This document shows, piece by piece, positions 37,343 through 52,035 of a stretch of DNA of 64,000 bases. This stretch comes from Helicoverpa zea (lineage: Eukaryota; Arthropoda; Insecta; Lepidoptera; Noctuidae). The position numbers and the translations under genes were made by a program. How positions within the stretch are numbered: position 1 is the stretch's first letter; each line of letters starts with the position of its first letter. Where the stretch lies: positions 10,788,001 to 10,852,000 of the forward strand of contig NC_061470.1 in the NCBI RefSeq assembly GCF_022581195.2, in the 5' to 3' direction. The notes under the pieces were generated by a model. That model was not told the origin of the DNA and ran no database searches. It worked only from the letters and a program-made list of their open reading frames with translations.

Positions 37343-37975
37343 AGTGTTTTGGGAAGTCGGTTTAATTTTTTTGTAAAAAAGTTTTTTATTTAAAGCTTTT
37401 CAGTGATACGAATAGTTGTCACTATCCATACAAGTGAGAAGTTCTCATCAATACAAAGAATATAAGTCCAAATACGAGGTATTTTACATATTCAGTTGTC
37501 GAGTTCCCTCGACTTACTTTCTCTGGTCTCCATCATCAGGTCAGCTCCAAACCTTCACTGTTGCAAAGGTCTTGTCAATACAAATAATTTAAGCCCAAAC
37601 ACGAGGTAGTTTATATATTCAGTTGTCGAGTTCCCTCGACCCTCTCTGGTTTCCATCATCAGATCAGCTCCAAATCTTCACAGTTGAATAGTGCTTTTAG
37701 GCGTACACCTGAGTGTCAAGTTTTTACCCTATGTATGCCTACAACTTTCGAAGGTTGCCCTCGATTTCTCAGGGTTTCCATCATCAGATCCTGACCTGAT
37801 GACTATGGGACCAACTGGCAGCTACTCCGAGTCGAACAAAAAAAGAATCACGTAAATCGGTCTATAAACCTCGGAGTAATCGATGTACATACATAGAAAA
37901 AAAAAAAAAAAAAAAAAACATACCGGCCGAATTGATAACCTCCTCCTTTTTGGGAAGTCGGTTAAAAAATAGAGA
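37343..37975 (-). repeat. Composite 'tttgggaagtcggtt' repeat with internal tandem units
   Basis: The word 'ttttgggaagtcggtt' occurs at both ends (about 37348 and 37947) in direct orientation. Inside are units of about 120 bp, each holding 'cagttgtcgagttccctcga', 'tccatcatcag.tcagctcc' and 'aa.cttca'. They lie at about 37440-37565 and 37566-37686, with a decayed third unit at about 37718-37795. A poly-A run of about 22 bp follows at 37899-37918. I know this family as common in lepidopterans, but I cannot assign it to a transposon class. Confidence 0.65.
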
Positions 37976-40900
37976 AGATTTTGTTCAATCTCTATCATCT
38001 GTTCAACTTTATTAATAACTGTGATGGGATGCAGTTCACATTGACTTAACTTTTCTACATGACCAATCAAATATAATACCACAAGCAATCAAGAGCACTC
38101 ATTTAATTTTCAATTACTGCTTCTATCACATCACTAGTCAATCGCAGAGACGTCATTTGCAGTCATAAAACTTGTATAATCACTATCAAAACCAATAGCA
38201 ATAAATGGAAAATAAACCACCCATCTTGATTGAACGAAAGAACGAATGAACATTCACTCATGACAGATTCGCTTGCGAGCTGTCATTTTTCGCGGCAACG
38301 GCTACTTTTTTTATTATCTTTTATAAGTTTTCTCGACGGCCAGGTACTCAAAGGAGGTTGTTAATAAAACTAACAATTAACATCAATAAAATCCTTGCGG
38401 CCTATAGCTTCGCATCATTTTATTGTCACTATAATTGAATAAGGTCGAGCGAGCTTCGATTCAATCGTTTTTATACCGTTTAGCGGTGTGAGTGGCAAAA
38501 AATAAGGATGTTGAGGACAGCGAGTTCTTGTAAAAAGCCTTCCATAGTCTAGACCACATTGTCTGTAGACTGTCGTTGTAAAAACTTACATTGACTGTCA
38601 GATTTCGTCCATTTAAGAGGACTTAGCTATTAATGCTTCGTTGAGTTTGAGCACGTATGTTCATTAGTATAATTCTTCAATTCAAAATTCCTCGTCTCTA
38701 TAATTATTTGCATTACTGTCTTTATTTGATTTATTTTTTGTTCCAATCGCTAATAATGGATTCTTGGCAACTCATTAGTAGATAATAACGCGCATGCAAA
38801 AACTATTCATGGTAACGAAACACGCTGGCAGTTTCCAAAATAACTTTAAATTTAAAAATTAAACTTCGAACGTCGCCCGAACGTTAATTAGTGCTGGCCA
38901 AGGAACGTCACCGCAGACATTCGAATTTCGACGCCGTAATTAATCGACTCGATTCATCGGCCGATCGTATCGGTTTGGATCGTAAAAAGAGCATTTCCCT
39001 ACGAGTCGCAAACGGAATGCAATCGGTTCCCACAGCCTTGATGCCCCGAAGAATTTGTCCCGTGTCCCGTTTAGAGCAAAAAATCGCGTGCTTTCCCATG
39101 CCTACGTCAGTTCTGGGTCGAATAGTGACGCCAGCAAGGACGTAGACTCCATAAAAATTAAAGACACGCTGCTTTCTTTTCTTTTAAGCAAATGAGCACT
39201 AAGCGTCCGGCGTTTATTTTTAGAAACTTTTTTACTCCAATTATCTCATTATCGTGCAAAAACCGAAAGCTTCAGTCTCCAAAAACGTGGAATCTTGTGG
39301 CGCGAATGCGACCCAGACAAAAACTGTAACCTGTATTTAAAAATCGATTGCAACCAAAAAATTGTCACTGACAAATGATTCGAACGCCTTGCGGTTGAAA
39401 TTACGAATTCAAATCTTCGAATTTTGAACAAAAACCGCCATTAACCGACGGTTGTTACCTTTTTTCGGCTGTCGATGATTTTCGGGGCTAATCGTGTTTT
39501 TTGCCGATACGTTCGAGGCTAATCGATGCATCGGGTTCACTAATTCGATTTGTGCTCCTCCCCCTGCATCTATAAGTGGGCGTGACCTATCGATCCTCTA
39601 GCTCGATCATTACCATAGACTAATCAACTTCAACTTCAATCAGCAATCCCACGATTTCAAGATGCTTATTTTTTGTACTCGGAACATTAAATGCTGTTTT
39701 TCTTTGATGTCGGACATAATTTTCGGTAGCGCAAAATCGAACTTTAAAAACCGCGACCATAATCGAGCGAACCTCACGACGTAGCTCAATAATTTAATAA
39801 AAATACTAAGAAAAAAATAAAGAATCGATTGTGGTTGATGGCCCGCCGCACGAATCATCTGTGGAACATTCAAATCATCAAGCGCTGATGGTTTTTTAAT
39901 GATATTTTTCACAATCGGCCCGATCATTGATGGTTATTAGGTATAGGCGAGTGCCCCGAGACATGAATGTTAAGACTCCGACACAGTTAACACCGTCTTA
40001 CGAATGTTACTTACGCTAATCTGATCTTTAATGCGACTAGATAAAGGGCATAATCCTGTGTAAATGATCAGCTATTAGTGGTATTTCCATGTGGTCGTAT
40101 AGTTCAGCTGTGGTGGGAACGTCTCCAAAGGCACGATGCGTCATACAAAATTATAAGAATTGTGAATGTCTTACAAAATAGAAAACTTATAGCGTGCTCT
40201 GTCGCCAGTTGTTTGTCTTTCGTTTTTACATCAATTGGAATAAAATCAACACTTTAATGCAACTAAACAGTATGCTTATTGAGAACAACTTTAGCTCTAC
40301 GTGAGCTATTTGCTTATTTTTATTACTGTATATTTCATACTTGAATCAATAAAAACGCCCAGATGAATTCCGCATTCTTATAGACATTGGAACTTTGCAC
40401 ATCACTATTTGTTTAACCAAAAAGAACCATAGCAAAATCAATACACCATTTAAAATCGACTAAACTAAGGCACAATAGCGAACACGGGTAGCATCCCACC
40501 GGGCGGGAGTCGAGTGCTCATTATCATAATCTTAACCGCTTTCAACTGGTTTCGACTAATTTCCCGCTCGCCGCTCGCGTGTTTAGTCGACTCGCTAATG
40601 CACCGCACTAATGTTTGTAAACATACCTTTATGAATGAATGTATCGATGTTTGATTGGGCGCACGTCACTATTGATGGAGTGAATGAATTATTAGATTGC
40701 TTGTTTGATGAACGAGTTGCTAGTTTATGGTTTGATTTGAGTGAGAACAAATATTTTTTATTCATTGAATTTTAGAACAGAAAACATTATGTCAAGTAAT
40801 AAATAAGACACTTATAATGATGATTAAATATTGATGGAGTAATTGAAGAATAGCAAAAACGATTAGCTGCCGATAATGTCAGTGTTAGCCGGTAATGAGC

Positions 40901-43200
40901 GCGGCTAATTGAACGGAGTGAGCTCTCAACCTTGAACTATCTGCCGGCGCTTTTGTGACGAATGAAAAATAACAGTTCGGTATGAAAATCACATAAACAA
41001 CTTTGTTATGAAAAGTATAGCTCAGGTCTACAACCTCAAAACTATAACCTTTACTTACTTTACTCATTAAATAACGTCTCAACAATTAACTATAAAAACA
41101 AAGAATAATAAACAGTCTATGACAACAAACTTTAATAACATCATCACCACACTCAAACGTGGAACACAAAAATTTGAATATAGAATGCGTCTGCATTCCA
41201 AATTCAAAACAAACACGACACGAATCAAAGATTAATTTTGACGTACGCGTTCGAATTTAGAATACTTAGCCTTAGTGTTGTGTCGTCACTTAATTAATCG
41301 ATTGCGTTAAATCGATGGTATAACCGATTTATTATGTATCGATAACGCATCGAGTTACAGATACAAATAGCTCGTGTAAGTGATTTACGATACCATTATA
41401 GTAAGCGACAGCTAAGCGATGTCGCACAAACTTAAAAGGTTAATTGGGTACTCCTTACGCCTAAAATAACCAATCGTAAAGTTTTATGTAGAGTGCCCAG
41501 ATATCGAGTGGTGATAAATATGAAGCTAATGCATTATAATTTAGAGGATTTCATTAGAAATCGTATTAATGTCCGAACATATATCACGGGGAGGAAACGA
41601 TGCTTGTAGATCGACATTTGAGAGACGAAAAACGTAACGAGAGATGTCAAAAAGAGTTTAACGTAAAATACTCTTAAAGTTTTCCATTAGAAGTCCTAGC
41701 ATTTAGCGAATACCTCCTAGTTATCTAAGCGAGAACAATTTATACGTCGTTGGGTTAATTTTGCAAACATAAATGTACACTTCTCGAACACATTGCCAAG
41801 CAATTTTACACCTTAACATCAGAAAGATAAGACAGTGCAAAGGTACGAATATAGGAATAAGAAAAACTTGTAAAACTCCAACTGAAATGTCATTCATGTT
41901 TGATTGATTGCTATCGAACTGCAAAATGTTGCCATGTACAAAAAATCGCATGCTTGCAACAAAGGTTTATTGTTTGAAAGGAGATCCAACGAGGAGATTG
42001 CAAGTTTCTCGTAATACAGTTTATTGCACAATAATGTCAATAAATAGCAAGCAATGCTAGTAGCTGTTCGTGCATTAAATTTGAAACAGACAGTTTGATT
42101 TTCAAAATTAACGTTGGGATTTGAATGGTTGCCAGATTTTCAGGTGGAGAGATAGATGTTTCAATTATTGTAGCTGGTAGCATTTTGTTCATTCAATAGA
42201 TTGGGATCTGAAGCACATGCAAGACAAATCGTGCAGCTCTTCATATTTTTATTCTACAGTATTCAACAGCTTCAGAACCATTATCATCATCAGCCTATTC
42301 CTTTTTGCTGTTGACCTATAGAACTATACATATATTGCACCTCAACTCCAGCCAGCTCTACAAATGACACATTTCTATACCAACTTCTTTAAATAGATTT
42401 ACTAAAGAAATCGAAACAAGTCTTCCCACCACAAAACATGGCCGTCATGGATACTCATCCGCTGTATTTGCTGACGGTACGCGTAAAACTAGCCATTGTT
42501 TGATGTGTATCGCGGTTAGAATAACTCGCAGTATGTGAGAAATGACTTCATAACGCTGGACTGTAGCCTGAAATATATCTTAAAGATTAAGACCTTTAAA
42601 AGATCCAAAAGGAGAAAGGAGGAGACTAAAACCATTTGCCAATAATATGGATGGATTGTCTCATGAAAGCAGGTGCAGGAGCAGCATACCTGTGCGTGTA
42701 AATACAATATGCATATAAATTCACACACATAAACATGGTTCACCCACTTTCATAGGATAAAAAATCTATACAATTTTCAGAAAGACAAATAATCATACAG
42801 TCGTCCATATAAAAGTGTCGAGTCCATCCAACTTGACCAAAGTTCTGTGAAAGATCGAGCATGATACAGTTGTCATATGGAAGTAGGTATTATGGACGTT
42901 GCAATCTCAAGATAGCTCAGATTATAAAAAATTACACCACAAGTTTTCCCGTACAATTACCTAAATGACGAATAACTTGTATTCGAAGCACGTAACTAAC
43001 GAATTGTTTATTCAGTTTTATGAAGTTTGTGTCATTTGGGTTTCCCCGGATACCTTGATCTGGCAAGCGCTGATGATTAACGCGATACAAAAATATAAAT
43101 GGCTTGGTAAAATTTCTTGCTTATCATGATTGTGAAAATTGTTTATGTTTCGGACAATCTCTGAGGAAAAGTTTTATATGTTCGTCGTGTAAAGTTATCG
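37976..43200 (+). other. Intronic DNA with CpG-richer regulatory-looking patches
   Basis: No exon is seen. The patch at 38860-39150 is markedly CpG-richer than its surroundings. It is open in frame on both strands but has no ATG-initiated product of recognisable type. The patch at 40480-40610 is similar. Dyad-motif copies lie at 39416-39429, 41173-41187, 41193-41209 (reverse) and 41249-41264. ATCGAT hexamers are frequent (eight between 39341 and 41342). I read the interval as likely enhancer DNA. Confidence 0.4.
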
Positions 43201-46200
43201 TATTGCAGGTTGGTTTTTTTAGAATGTCCTGTTTAATTGCGACACGAGCGTGTATCCCAAGATAACATGAGGGAAATCACCCGTCACCACAAACAATAAA
43301 AATAAGAAACAAACGAATTTCATAATTCCCGCGCAATTTTTCACGGCGCCGCCATTGACGTGTCTCGGCAGCCGTTCGAAAATCGAAAACATTTCAAAAT
43401 TAGAACACCCCCGCCCGTGTTCGAACTCTTTCAAAATACGCGCGGGAATCGAAAACAGCGATTAGTTTTAAATGTCGCCGTTCGAACTTTAAAAATATGT
43501 CGTATTCTTAATTTTAAATATAAACCGACGAACGCGTTCTATTTTGTCGCCACTTTACGATGTTTGTCAGTTTAATGATTTTCGTTACGAAACATTTCGA
43601 GATTGGTAATATTAAATTTATTTGCGCTTTTAACAATTTTTCTTTTTGTTTTTACGCCCGTGGGCGGGGTTTATTTTCATATATCGTTCGCTAGTGATGG
43701 GCGATTATCGTGACTAAGATATTAAGTCACAATGTTGAAGTTTTTTAATGATCGTGTTGAGCTTACTAGATTTTATCGTTCCATAACATAACTTTCTTAT
43801 TGTCTTGTTCCCAAAATTAAAAATTCCTTTGAATACCGATTGCCCAATTTATCAAAACAGTATAATCAATGAGTCCTTTATAAATCCGTGTCCGTCTTCG
43901 TGTGTCCTTCAGTGCCGGACAGTTTGACATGACGGACGCTGGGATTTGTGTCCGGTGAGCCAGCAGCCGCGCCCCTGGGGACGATTGGACTGAAACCCCT
44001 GAAATTATCACAATACTAATAGACTTATTATTTATTTGTGACGTAATAATGTATTGTAGTATTGTTTCGTACAAAAATTGAGTGAAAATGTCCTCTTGTA
44101 TTGTGGTCTACCAATTTCTTCACGATGAGCTAAGATTGAAGGTTTTGTGTATTGAAAAAAGAAGTGATATTTTCTTTACCTAAGCCATCGCCCATCTTGT
44201 TAAAAATATAATATCGGAAAACACCTCATTAAAATTCAACGCCTAAATATTATAATCCAAATTTCAAATTTTATACATAAACCTACTTTAATCATCATAA
44301 ATATTTAATTTATAAAGCCATAAAAATCGATAAAATATATTTTATTTAATTATGTACAAATCCAGTTTAGTTTTTATTATGTTCCAATGATATGTTTATT
44401 GCTTTATTGATTATTCAAATATTATGCTCTATGGTAACGCGTAAGACTAGTCGCGTAAGATCTTATCACGTCGAAGCGATATAACGCAAAATATTAATAG
44501 AATAAGAATTTAATTCTAAATTGCTTAAAAAATTATGTCATTTTTCAAATTCCGAACAGCAATTTGAATACCGAATGTCTGGTTCACGGCCATTCATCTA
44601 GTTGTAAGAAAATTTAAACGGAACACTCCATTTCACTCATCTTCAATGGCGACAACAATGTCTAAGCTACTCTACGAACACGTGTAACGCTATAAAAAAA
44701 ATAATCTCTAACATTCCGTAAAATGGAGCGGTGTTGTAACCGATTTTGTAACGGCCACGAAAATAAATTCGGTTTTTATGACATTAATTTCTTTTACAAA
44801 GTAATGTTTAAATGGAATAGTCTGAAAATACAGTACATTGTGTTTTGTTTCATTGACACTCACCCACTTGGCAGCTCTTTTCAGTGGAGTGACGCTCTTA
44901 CTTACAAAAACATTGGAGTTTTTCATATTTTCCCTGATGTATTTGTTTACCAATGTACCTAATTGAGAGAATTTACGAAGAAAGCTGTGACCTACAGAAT
45001 GAAGTGTTAAACAAATTAATTCGAAGAAAAAATAACGGAGGTATTAAGTTATTATCGATACCGTACCTTTTGTAATTTACTGTATTGTTTGTTTACCTAA
45101 CGCGTACGTAGTAACAATTAAACTTAGTCAATAATTAATAAACGTATTTAACCGCAATTTGTTAATTACTAATAACTCCCAAAGAGCAATTCCAATTAAT
45201 TGCCATATTTACTCAAATAATAAACATAAAAAAATTACTCGTTCTTAATAATGATTAATTAAAATGTGAATGTCGAAGCAAAGCGATGTCTCGTGCAAAT
45301 ATCGGCGTTTATTGCTTTTCCGAATGTGAAAACCATGTCAAATGACGTCACAGACACTTCTCAATACGAATGGGACATAAGCAATAACACGAAATGAAAA
45401 CGTTAAAAGAAATAAAAGAACGTTCTAATTTTAAAATCGTAACGATATCCCCCTCGTGGTTCGATGGAGTTCGATTTTTGAATGCCGTTTCGTTCGGAAA
45501 TAGCGCGCGACAGCTGAGAGACGACATCGGACTGTTTTTTATTACCTCCTTCGTGTTTATGAGCACTTTATGAGTTTTTATAGATTTTATTTTTCTAATC
45601 CAATGAAAGTCACACCGGGTTCGTGATCGGATACATTCTGAACGTCAGGAAATTTACGACGGAGACCTGTTCGCACGTTATTTATTGAAGAGTTTAACGA
45701 ATGACACTTTTTCTGGGAACTCGCCTATTGAAATTGTAAAATGCTGGATAGCTGACTAACAGTGCATGCATCGTTTTTATGAAAATAAGAGCAAGCAACT
45801 AAATATGTATGAAATGTTATGGGCAGCATGCACGGTGTTAATATCCCGAAGCCCCCTGACCACATGCTTTGCAATAAATACGCGACGGTATCGACAGATC
45901 TCAGATATAAACGGTGATATGCAATCCCGACCAACCGTGGTTATTATGACATAAAATTGTACAAGACTCCGGTTTCAAATTAGTTTAATTTAAATAAAGA
46001 CTCCCTTTTGATTAGATCATTGAATAGCCCGATCGATAAAATAAGCAATATCCTTTAAACGAGGTCACTTATCGAATGAATCTATAATCGAAATTCGAAT
46101 CTCATTCGGTATTCAAATTACCGATTGAGTTCCGCACTCTATGCTCATTCAGAATTCGAAAAGAAATAAAAACCTATTTAAAAGAAGCTTCTGTTTGAAT

Positions 46201-49200
46201 TAAGAACGGAAATCAACCGTCGCGGCCGCTTGTTCCAAGTGTGAAAGGATCGATTCGAAATTTAAAAGGGGTTATTTTTTTCCAGCCAGCTCTTATTGAC
46301 ATGTTGCGTGTTGTTTTTTCAAAAAAGCCATTGTCTTAAGGTCTGACATTTGCGTTTCGAAAACGCGCATAAATTACTCGAGTTTCGATGCGTTTTGTTT
46401 TAAATTGCGCTAGTATTTTCACTTCTTTACTTTCACACTAAAATAATGCGATACAATTAAAAAGGTTTTTAATTCGAGGCTTTATTAGTAAACCGATCAG
46501 TGACTTCATAACGCACTAAAACTTTAACCAGAAAATAAGTTTTTTGTATGTAAATACATACTTGGATAATATTTTTTAAACTGTTAAATATAATTTTATT
46601 GTTTTCCAAGCACATAATGAAGTCAAATTAGGCATTTGGGCTTCCCATCGACTCGTAAAAATGGTAGTAAAATTGTTAGTATTGATCGCGACTGAGTAAA
46701 CTATTTTATGTTGTTTTTATAGTTATTTATGGTGGAATAAAATGTTTTTATGAATGTCATCGGTTTGTGAGGCGGTGGAACTATTAATGTATCGATAATT
46801 AAAGGTTTATTTGGTTACTAACAGGTAGGTCCTCACAGGGACGGACTGGGAAGCCCACAGACTTCATTATAGAAAAGAATATTTAAAAGTATGATGTGTT
46901 AGTTCGTAGTTGTTGTTTTGATTTTAACACATAGAAAATAAGATTAGAATTTTGATTATAACGAAATACTAAAAAGTCATTTGGATAACTACAAAACATC
47001 GACATAAAATCCATTAGAACTATTTAATCTGGTCTCAAATCAAACGACATTTTCTAGCAGCTAGATAAGTTGCCATCTTACTTATCTGCAGTCGGCAATC
47101 GTTTATTTAAATATTTATTTATTATCTCAACATCTAGTTAACATACATTAAAACTGGTAATATCTATCGACTCTTAATTAACGATATCCGTTGTGATTGG
47201 GAAGAAAATATATTTAAATTGCCGTGGTTATATAAAATCTGAGTAATTTATTTATACATTAAATACCATCCTATAATTTTGAAAAATATAAACAAGAGCC
47301 TACTTATGGCAGTTTCCCAACATGGCTGAATTAATTTAAACACAGATAATGTCACATATAGATATTAATCGAAATCATCCCTTAATGTAACCCACTGTTT
47401 TTTTCTTAATCCCAAATAAAATCGAGTTACAAAAGAATATAGGAATTTTTGGCGCCGAAAATCAAAAGAATCCTCCTACCACGAAAACCTCTATACCACG
47501 CATCCTATTATTATAATTCAATATAAGTTTAATGTTGGCAGTAAAATGATTCTTCGCTCGTAAAGAAATAATACAAATATAATGTGTTTGTTAATTTTAT
47601 TACGAAGCCCGCATCATCTACTTGATGCTAATAATCTATTATTTAAAATAATGCATTAAGCCCACCCTTTCATGCTTGATTCTATGATCCAATTTTAATA
47701 GCCCATAGAAAAGACGCCATTTTTATTGTATTTTTCATGATTTTTTTCATCTTTTCCAGGTAAATTAAGTTCCCGTATGAGAAACTACAGTGAGTACTGC
47801 CTATTATTTTATGATTTTTATTTAAAGTTATTAAGTTTTAACTGTTATAAGTTAGAAACTAAACGTAACAAAAATACAAAAAAAGTCACATGACAGCTCC
47901 ATTCGAATTTCGAACACGAATTTCAAAAAAAAAAACTTCCACAAACAATTGATTCTAAAAAAGGAACACGTTTTCCAAATTTAGAACGCCAATGAATTTT
48001 GTATTTGGAACAAAAAGAGCGCCCCCCTCGCGCGAATTAATAATTAATTTGTTACCATTGGCCAGTAACAGAGCGTTGCATTTTAGGGTACCGTGAATTA
48101 TTTTATAGTGCTCTTGTCTGCAATTTTGACGTACACTGATAGACTACTAACTACTTTGACGAGCGTTGCGCGTACAAATGCAGCAATGGACAGTGATATG
48201 TGGATAACATGTGTCATTGTGAACAAGAGCCTTAATAGGTATTATGTGTAGTGTCTGGGGTTAAAGCACGTTGTACACAGTTATGATTAGTCGGAGATAT
48301 ATGTCTAAATGTGTTGTGATTCATATTAGCACACGGAATACTGAATTCGCACTGTTGCACTAATTGTTAAGGATTTAACGTGATTTTTGTATGTGACAAA
48401 TGACAAGTACCTCTGCTTTTAAGTGAATTGTTTGTTAATCTTTATAATAGTTAATGTTATCTTATGAATGATAAACGATATAAATTTTTTTTATACATAT
48501 AGTGACAGTGATAAATTTTATGCAGAACCCAACACATTTTTAAGTGTTATTTTCAATGTTTTCTTAATTTATTTTTTTGTAACCGCAGTGAAAGCTCACA
48601 ATAGGTACTTTTTGGTAATTCTAGAATAAAATTAATATCTAGATATCTATAGAAATTAAATATGAAAATAAATTATTCTAACCAGAAATAGGAAGATACT
48701 ACAATGTAAGAAATATTGACACTTTATGTTAAACATTATCGTAAGTTGTAAAGTTAATGAATTTATTGCAAATAAATGCATCAATACAAGCTGAAAGGTT
48801 GCCAAGTATTAGTCACAAAGATACTTCGTCTCCTTGTAGAAACAAAGGAACTTTAGGTGAGCTCTTGAACAAGAAAAACTAGCATTTGTACATATTGAAA
48901 TATCATTTATATATGCCACATCTATGAGCAAAAACTAGTCATTTTGCTTGTCTAATTCTATGGTAAAAATATATAATCCATAGAAAATCAGACTATATCA
49001 GCATTTTCCTTTGTCTTGATATCTATTTATTTAAGGCTTTAGAAATTACAGCTTCCAAAAAGCTTCATCTTTAGCGCCAACATGCACTAACAGTAACTTT
49101 TTCAAACCAAGCAAACTCATATCAATACCCCAACTCAAAAAAAGCCATCTTTAAGCAATCAAAAACAATTTACAAAAGAAATCATTTCAAAATCAATAAC

Positions 49201-49422
49201 CAACCCTTAGAAAGAAGTCATAAAATTGATTAGCATCGACAATTGGTACACGTAACACATTCTAACCCCCCAAACGTCGTAACACGTCACACACGATGTG
49301 TTAGCACTTACATCGCATTCGGGGGTTGACAAAAAAATATGTTTGATGTGAAAATTGAGTTGTAAAATCGATGGGTTTTGGTTAGCGGTCTTAAGAGGTT
49401 TTATACGTAGATATGAATGTCA
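43201..49422 (+). other. Intronic DNA rich in the dyad motif
   Basis: No exon is recognised. Dyad-motif copies lie at 43373-43389, 43392-43406, 44544-44559, 44563-44577, 45469-45484, 46103-46117 (reverse), 46146-46160 (reverse), 46193-46208, 47901-47915 and 47998-48011. Between them the DNA is AT-rich. No transposon is recognised in the interval. Confidence 0.4.
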
Positions 49423-49560
49423 AAGTCAAATCATTTATTTCACTTAGGCCTTTACAAGCACTTATGAACGTCAAAATTATAACTAAGTTTGATTCTAGTT
49501 GCCCATTCCAAAAGTAGCTTCCTATGGAGAAGAACGGGCAAGAAACTCCATGGTATGAAT
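49423..49560 (-). mobile_element. Fragment of a lepidopteran non-LTR retrotransposon tail
   Basis: The order 'tgtcaaagtcaaatcattta', 'tttacaagcacttatgaacg', 'tgcccattccaaaagtagct' and 'gagaagaacgggcaagaaac' matches a very common lepidopteran LINE end in reverse orientation. It is short and noncoding. Confidence 0.6.
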
Positions 49561-51950
49561 GTACGTGTAACTTCAGAATGACTGCATAGAATGATATTTC
49601 TTTGTATTATTAATTGTCAAGACAAGGTTTAGGTTAGGGATATTGTATGAAAAATTAGAAAAAAAAGTAATTCCGAAAGGCAGCTAGTCAGTCATAAATA
49701 AGTGTTGTAAGTATTTTTTTAAATACATCGGTTTTCGTCATAAAATCATTTCACCGTAAATATCTGTAGCATTGCCATTACAATTTCTTGGAATTAAAAA
49801 ATAGCTAAAAGGTTCTACCACTAACTTATTAAGGCACTGCAAACCTCACAAATAACATTATTGTAACGGCAACACTAATTAATTACTTTCTACAAAAGCA
49901 ACAATATAAAAATTCATAGAAAATGTAAAACTTACTAACTTCACATCGCAGTATTTATTACACATAAATTGTACATTATGACAGGGTTTTTTTTTTCAAA
50001 ACCTACTTATCCCTTTCGCGGCGAAAATTTTTGACATTTGCGCGTGAGTCGCGAGTTATAATTCAAAATGGCGGATGAATTCTGCAAATAACGCGACTTT
50101 CCTTTGTCCTTGATAAAATTCAGTAAATGCATTAACCATGGACGTAAAAAACAACTAAAATTTAATTTGTGTTTCTGTAAAATGCAACTGTTGGTAGTTT
50201 TGAAAATGATCCGCAAAAAGTTGAATACAATGATCTTGCTGTGTCTCCGCTTATTATGAAATTAACGAATTATTCGACCATAAACGACGCGCTGCTTTCG
50301 CGAATTTGTGTTTTGGACATCAAAGCACTTTGCAAGCCAAATCTCTGAGCTGATTTTGGACTTTTATGGCTCTGGGGAAAGAAAAACATAAACACAGGGA
50401 CATTGTAGGTCAGTTGCGCTCGAGCTGTCTTAAAACTTAAGTATCTAATTGAAATGTTTGCTTGCAAGAAAACCTTAATAATCCTTTTTCAAGCATCTCT
50501 TAATCCAACTCGCCAGCATTAAAACCTAACGCAAGTTTAAAAATAAAGGACACGTGTTCGATTTCTGAACACGAAAAGTAACAAAGTGAAACAAATAAAG
50601 GCAATCGAAGTTTAACCGCAGAGATTTCCCGACATCTTTCAGCCGATGTTTACAAGTTCAAAAGAAAACTCCGGGCTCCCCTCGAAGGGTCCGGGACACA
50701 GGTAAAGAGGTGCTTAAAGGTATTTTTTTGCAAACAGATCACGTTCGATGTCTTAAGTGAGACATCTTTGTTCCCCTCTCGAGCGATTTGTACGTGAACC
50801 TAAATCGAACGCGCTTTATTGATTCCCGCGCGGAACGTTCCAACTTTGAAAGTTTGTTTTTTTAATTTGGCTAAAGTGATTTGGGAATTGGGGCCTTATT
50901 AGTGTGTCATTTATTTTCATTATGAAGGATAAAAACTATGGAAACTTTTTGGATCTTAGTCAGACTGGCGGTCTTTTAAAGTAAGATATTAGCATATAAA
51001 AGCGAATTCCGATACACTCATCACTCGATTTGTCGGTAAAAATATGATCCGTTGTTGCGTTTAGTTTCTGCGCACGTTAGTCCGTCGTGACCGCCGCTGC
51101 AGTGGCCGCAATTGTCCGCCTATTATCCGATAATGCCGATCAATCTGTTTTGATTGAATAATCAATCGTTAGTCAATTGAACTCGAGTTAGTTCGGTCGA
51201 CAAGCTGTTCTGGACGTGGCATACATTTGGTTCGATTGAGACGTCTTGGTAGTACAATAACTGAGTATGATTTGATAGACTGGTATTATCGTCGAACAGT
51301 TCGGCTTTGTTAATTCAGAAAAACTGTAACAAAATCGTGAGAAAACGACATTTATTTATTCCACTACCCAAGCAAAGTTCGACGTAATCACAAATCACAT
51401 ATTTACCTCCAAATGAGTTTTTTGACAAATATTTATAGTGTCTCGTTCAATTTACGATCATAATCTGTTAATTAAAAACTTTTTTTTTTTGGGACATTAT
51501 CGTCCGATATTGGATTCGTAAAATCGATTTGAAGAATAGAGTCACCTACCAGAGGTCCTAAATTTTTACGACCAATAAAAACTGACTTATAAGAGGCTCA
51601 CTCGGCACGATTGTCCACTAAAAAACTTCTACACATTAAAAATTCGATATTACGACCAAAAGTTCTAATTTACGGCGGTTTAAAACTAAACGATAGGCCT
51701 TTTCTAACTAATAATATATAGATACACAACAAATTGATGATTTTTATTACTTATATACGATTTGATGAAAATACAGTCGTAAAATTTTACAGTATCGTTA
51801 TGTCGCGTTGATTGCTTCACGTAATTCAGAATCAAATGATCGTAAAATGACAATTTTTAATGTGAAATATTGACCGAAACGTTAATAGGTGCTTAGCATT
51901 TAGAGCCATCGGTATTTCCTTTATGCTACAAATGATTTTATTATAGGAGA
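49561..51950 (+). other. Intronic DNA, including a CpG-richer patch
   Basis: No exon is seen. The CpG-richer portion at about 50550-51210 contains the most symmetric dyad-motif copy of the window at 50553-50573, with perfect 7-bp arms CGTGTTC/GAACACG and a 7-nt spacer. The rest is AT-rich. Confidence 0.4.
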
Positions 51951-52035
51951 CTAGCTGCTACCTCCGGCGTCACTCATATAGTGCTTTGCTATATTTTGGA
52001 GATACTTTGTAACGAACGGAGGGACGTTTAATGCC
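51951..52035 (+). repeat. Fragment of the 'ctagctgctacctccggcg' repeat
   Basis: 'gactagctgctacctccggc' followed by 'gctatattttggagata' resembles the start of the family at 20590. It is short and diverged. Confidence 0.4.
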
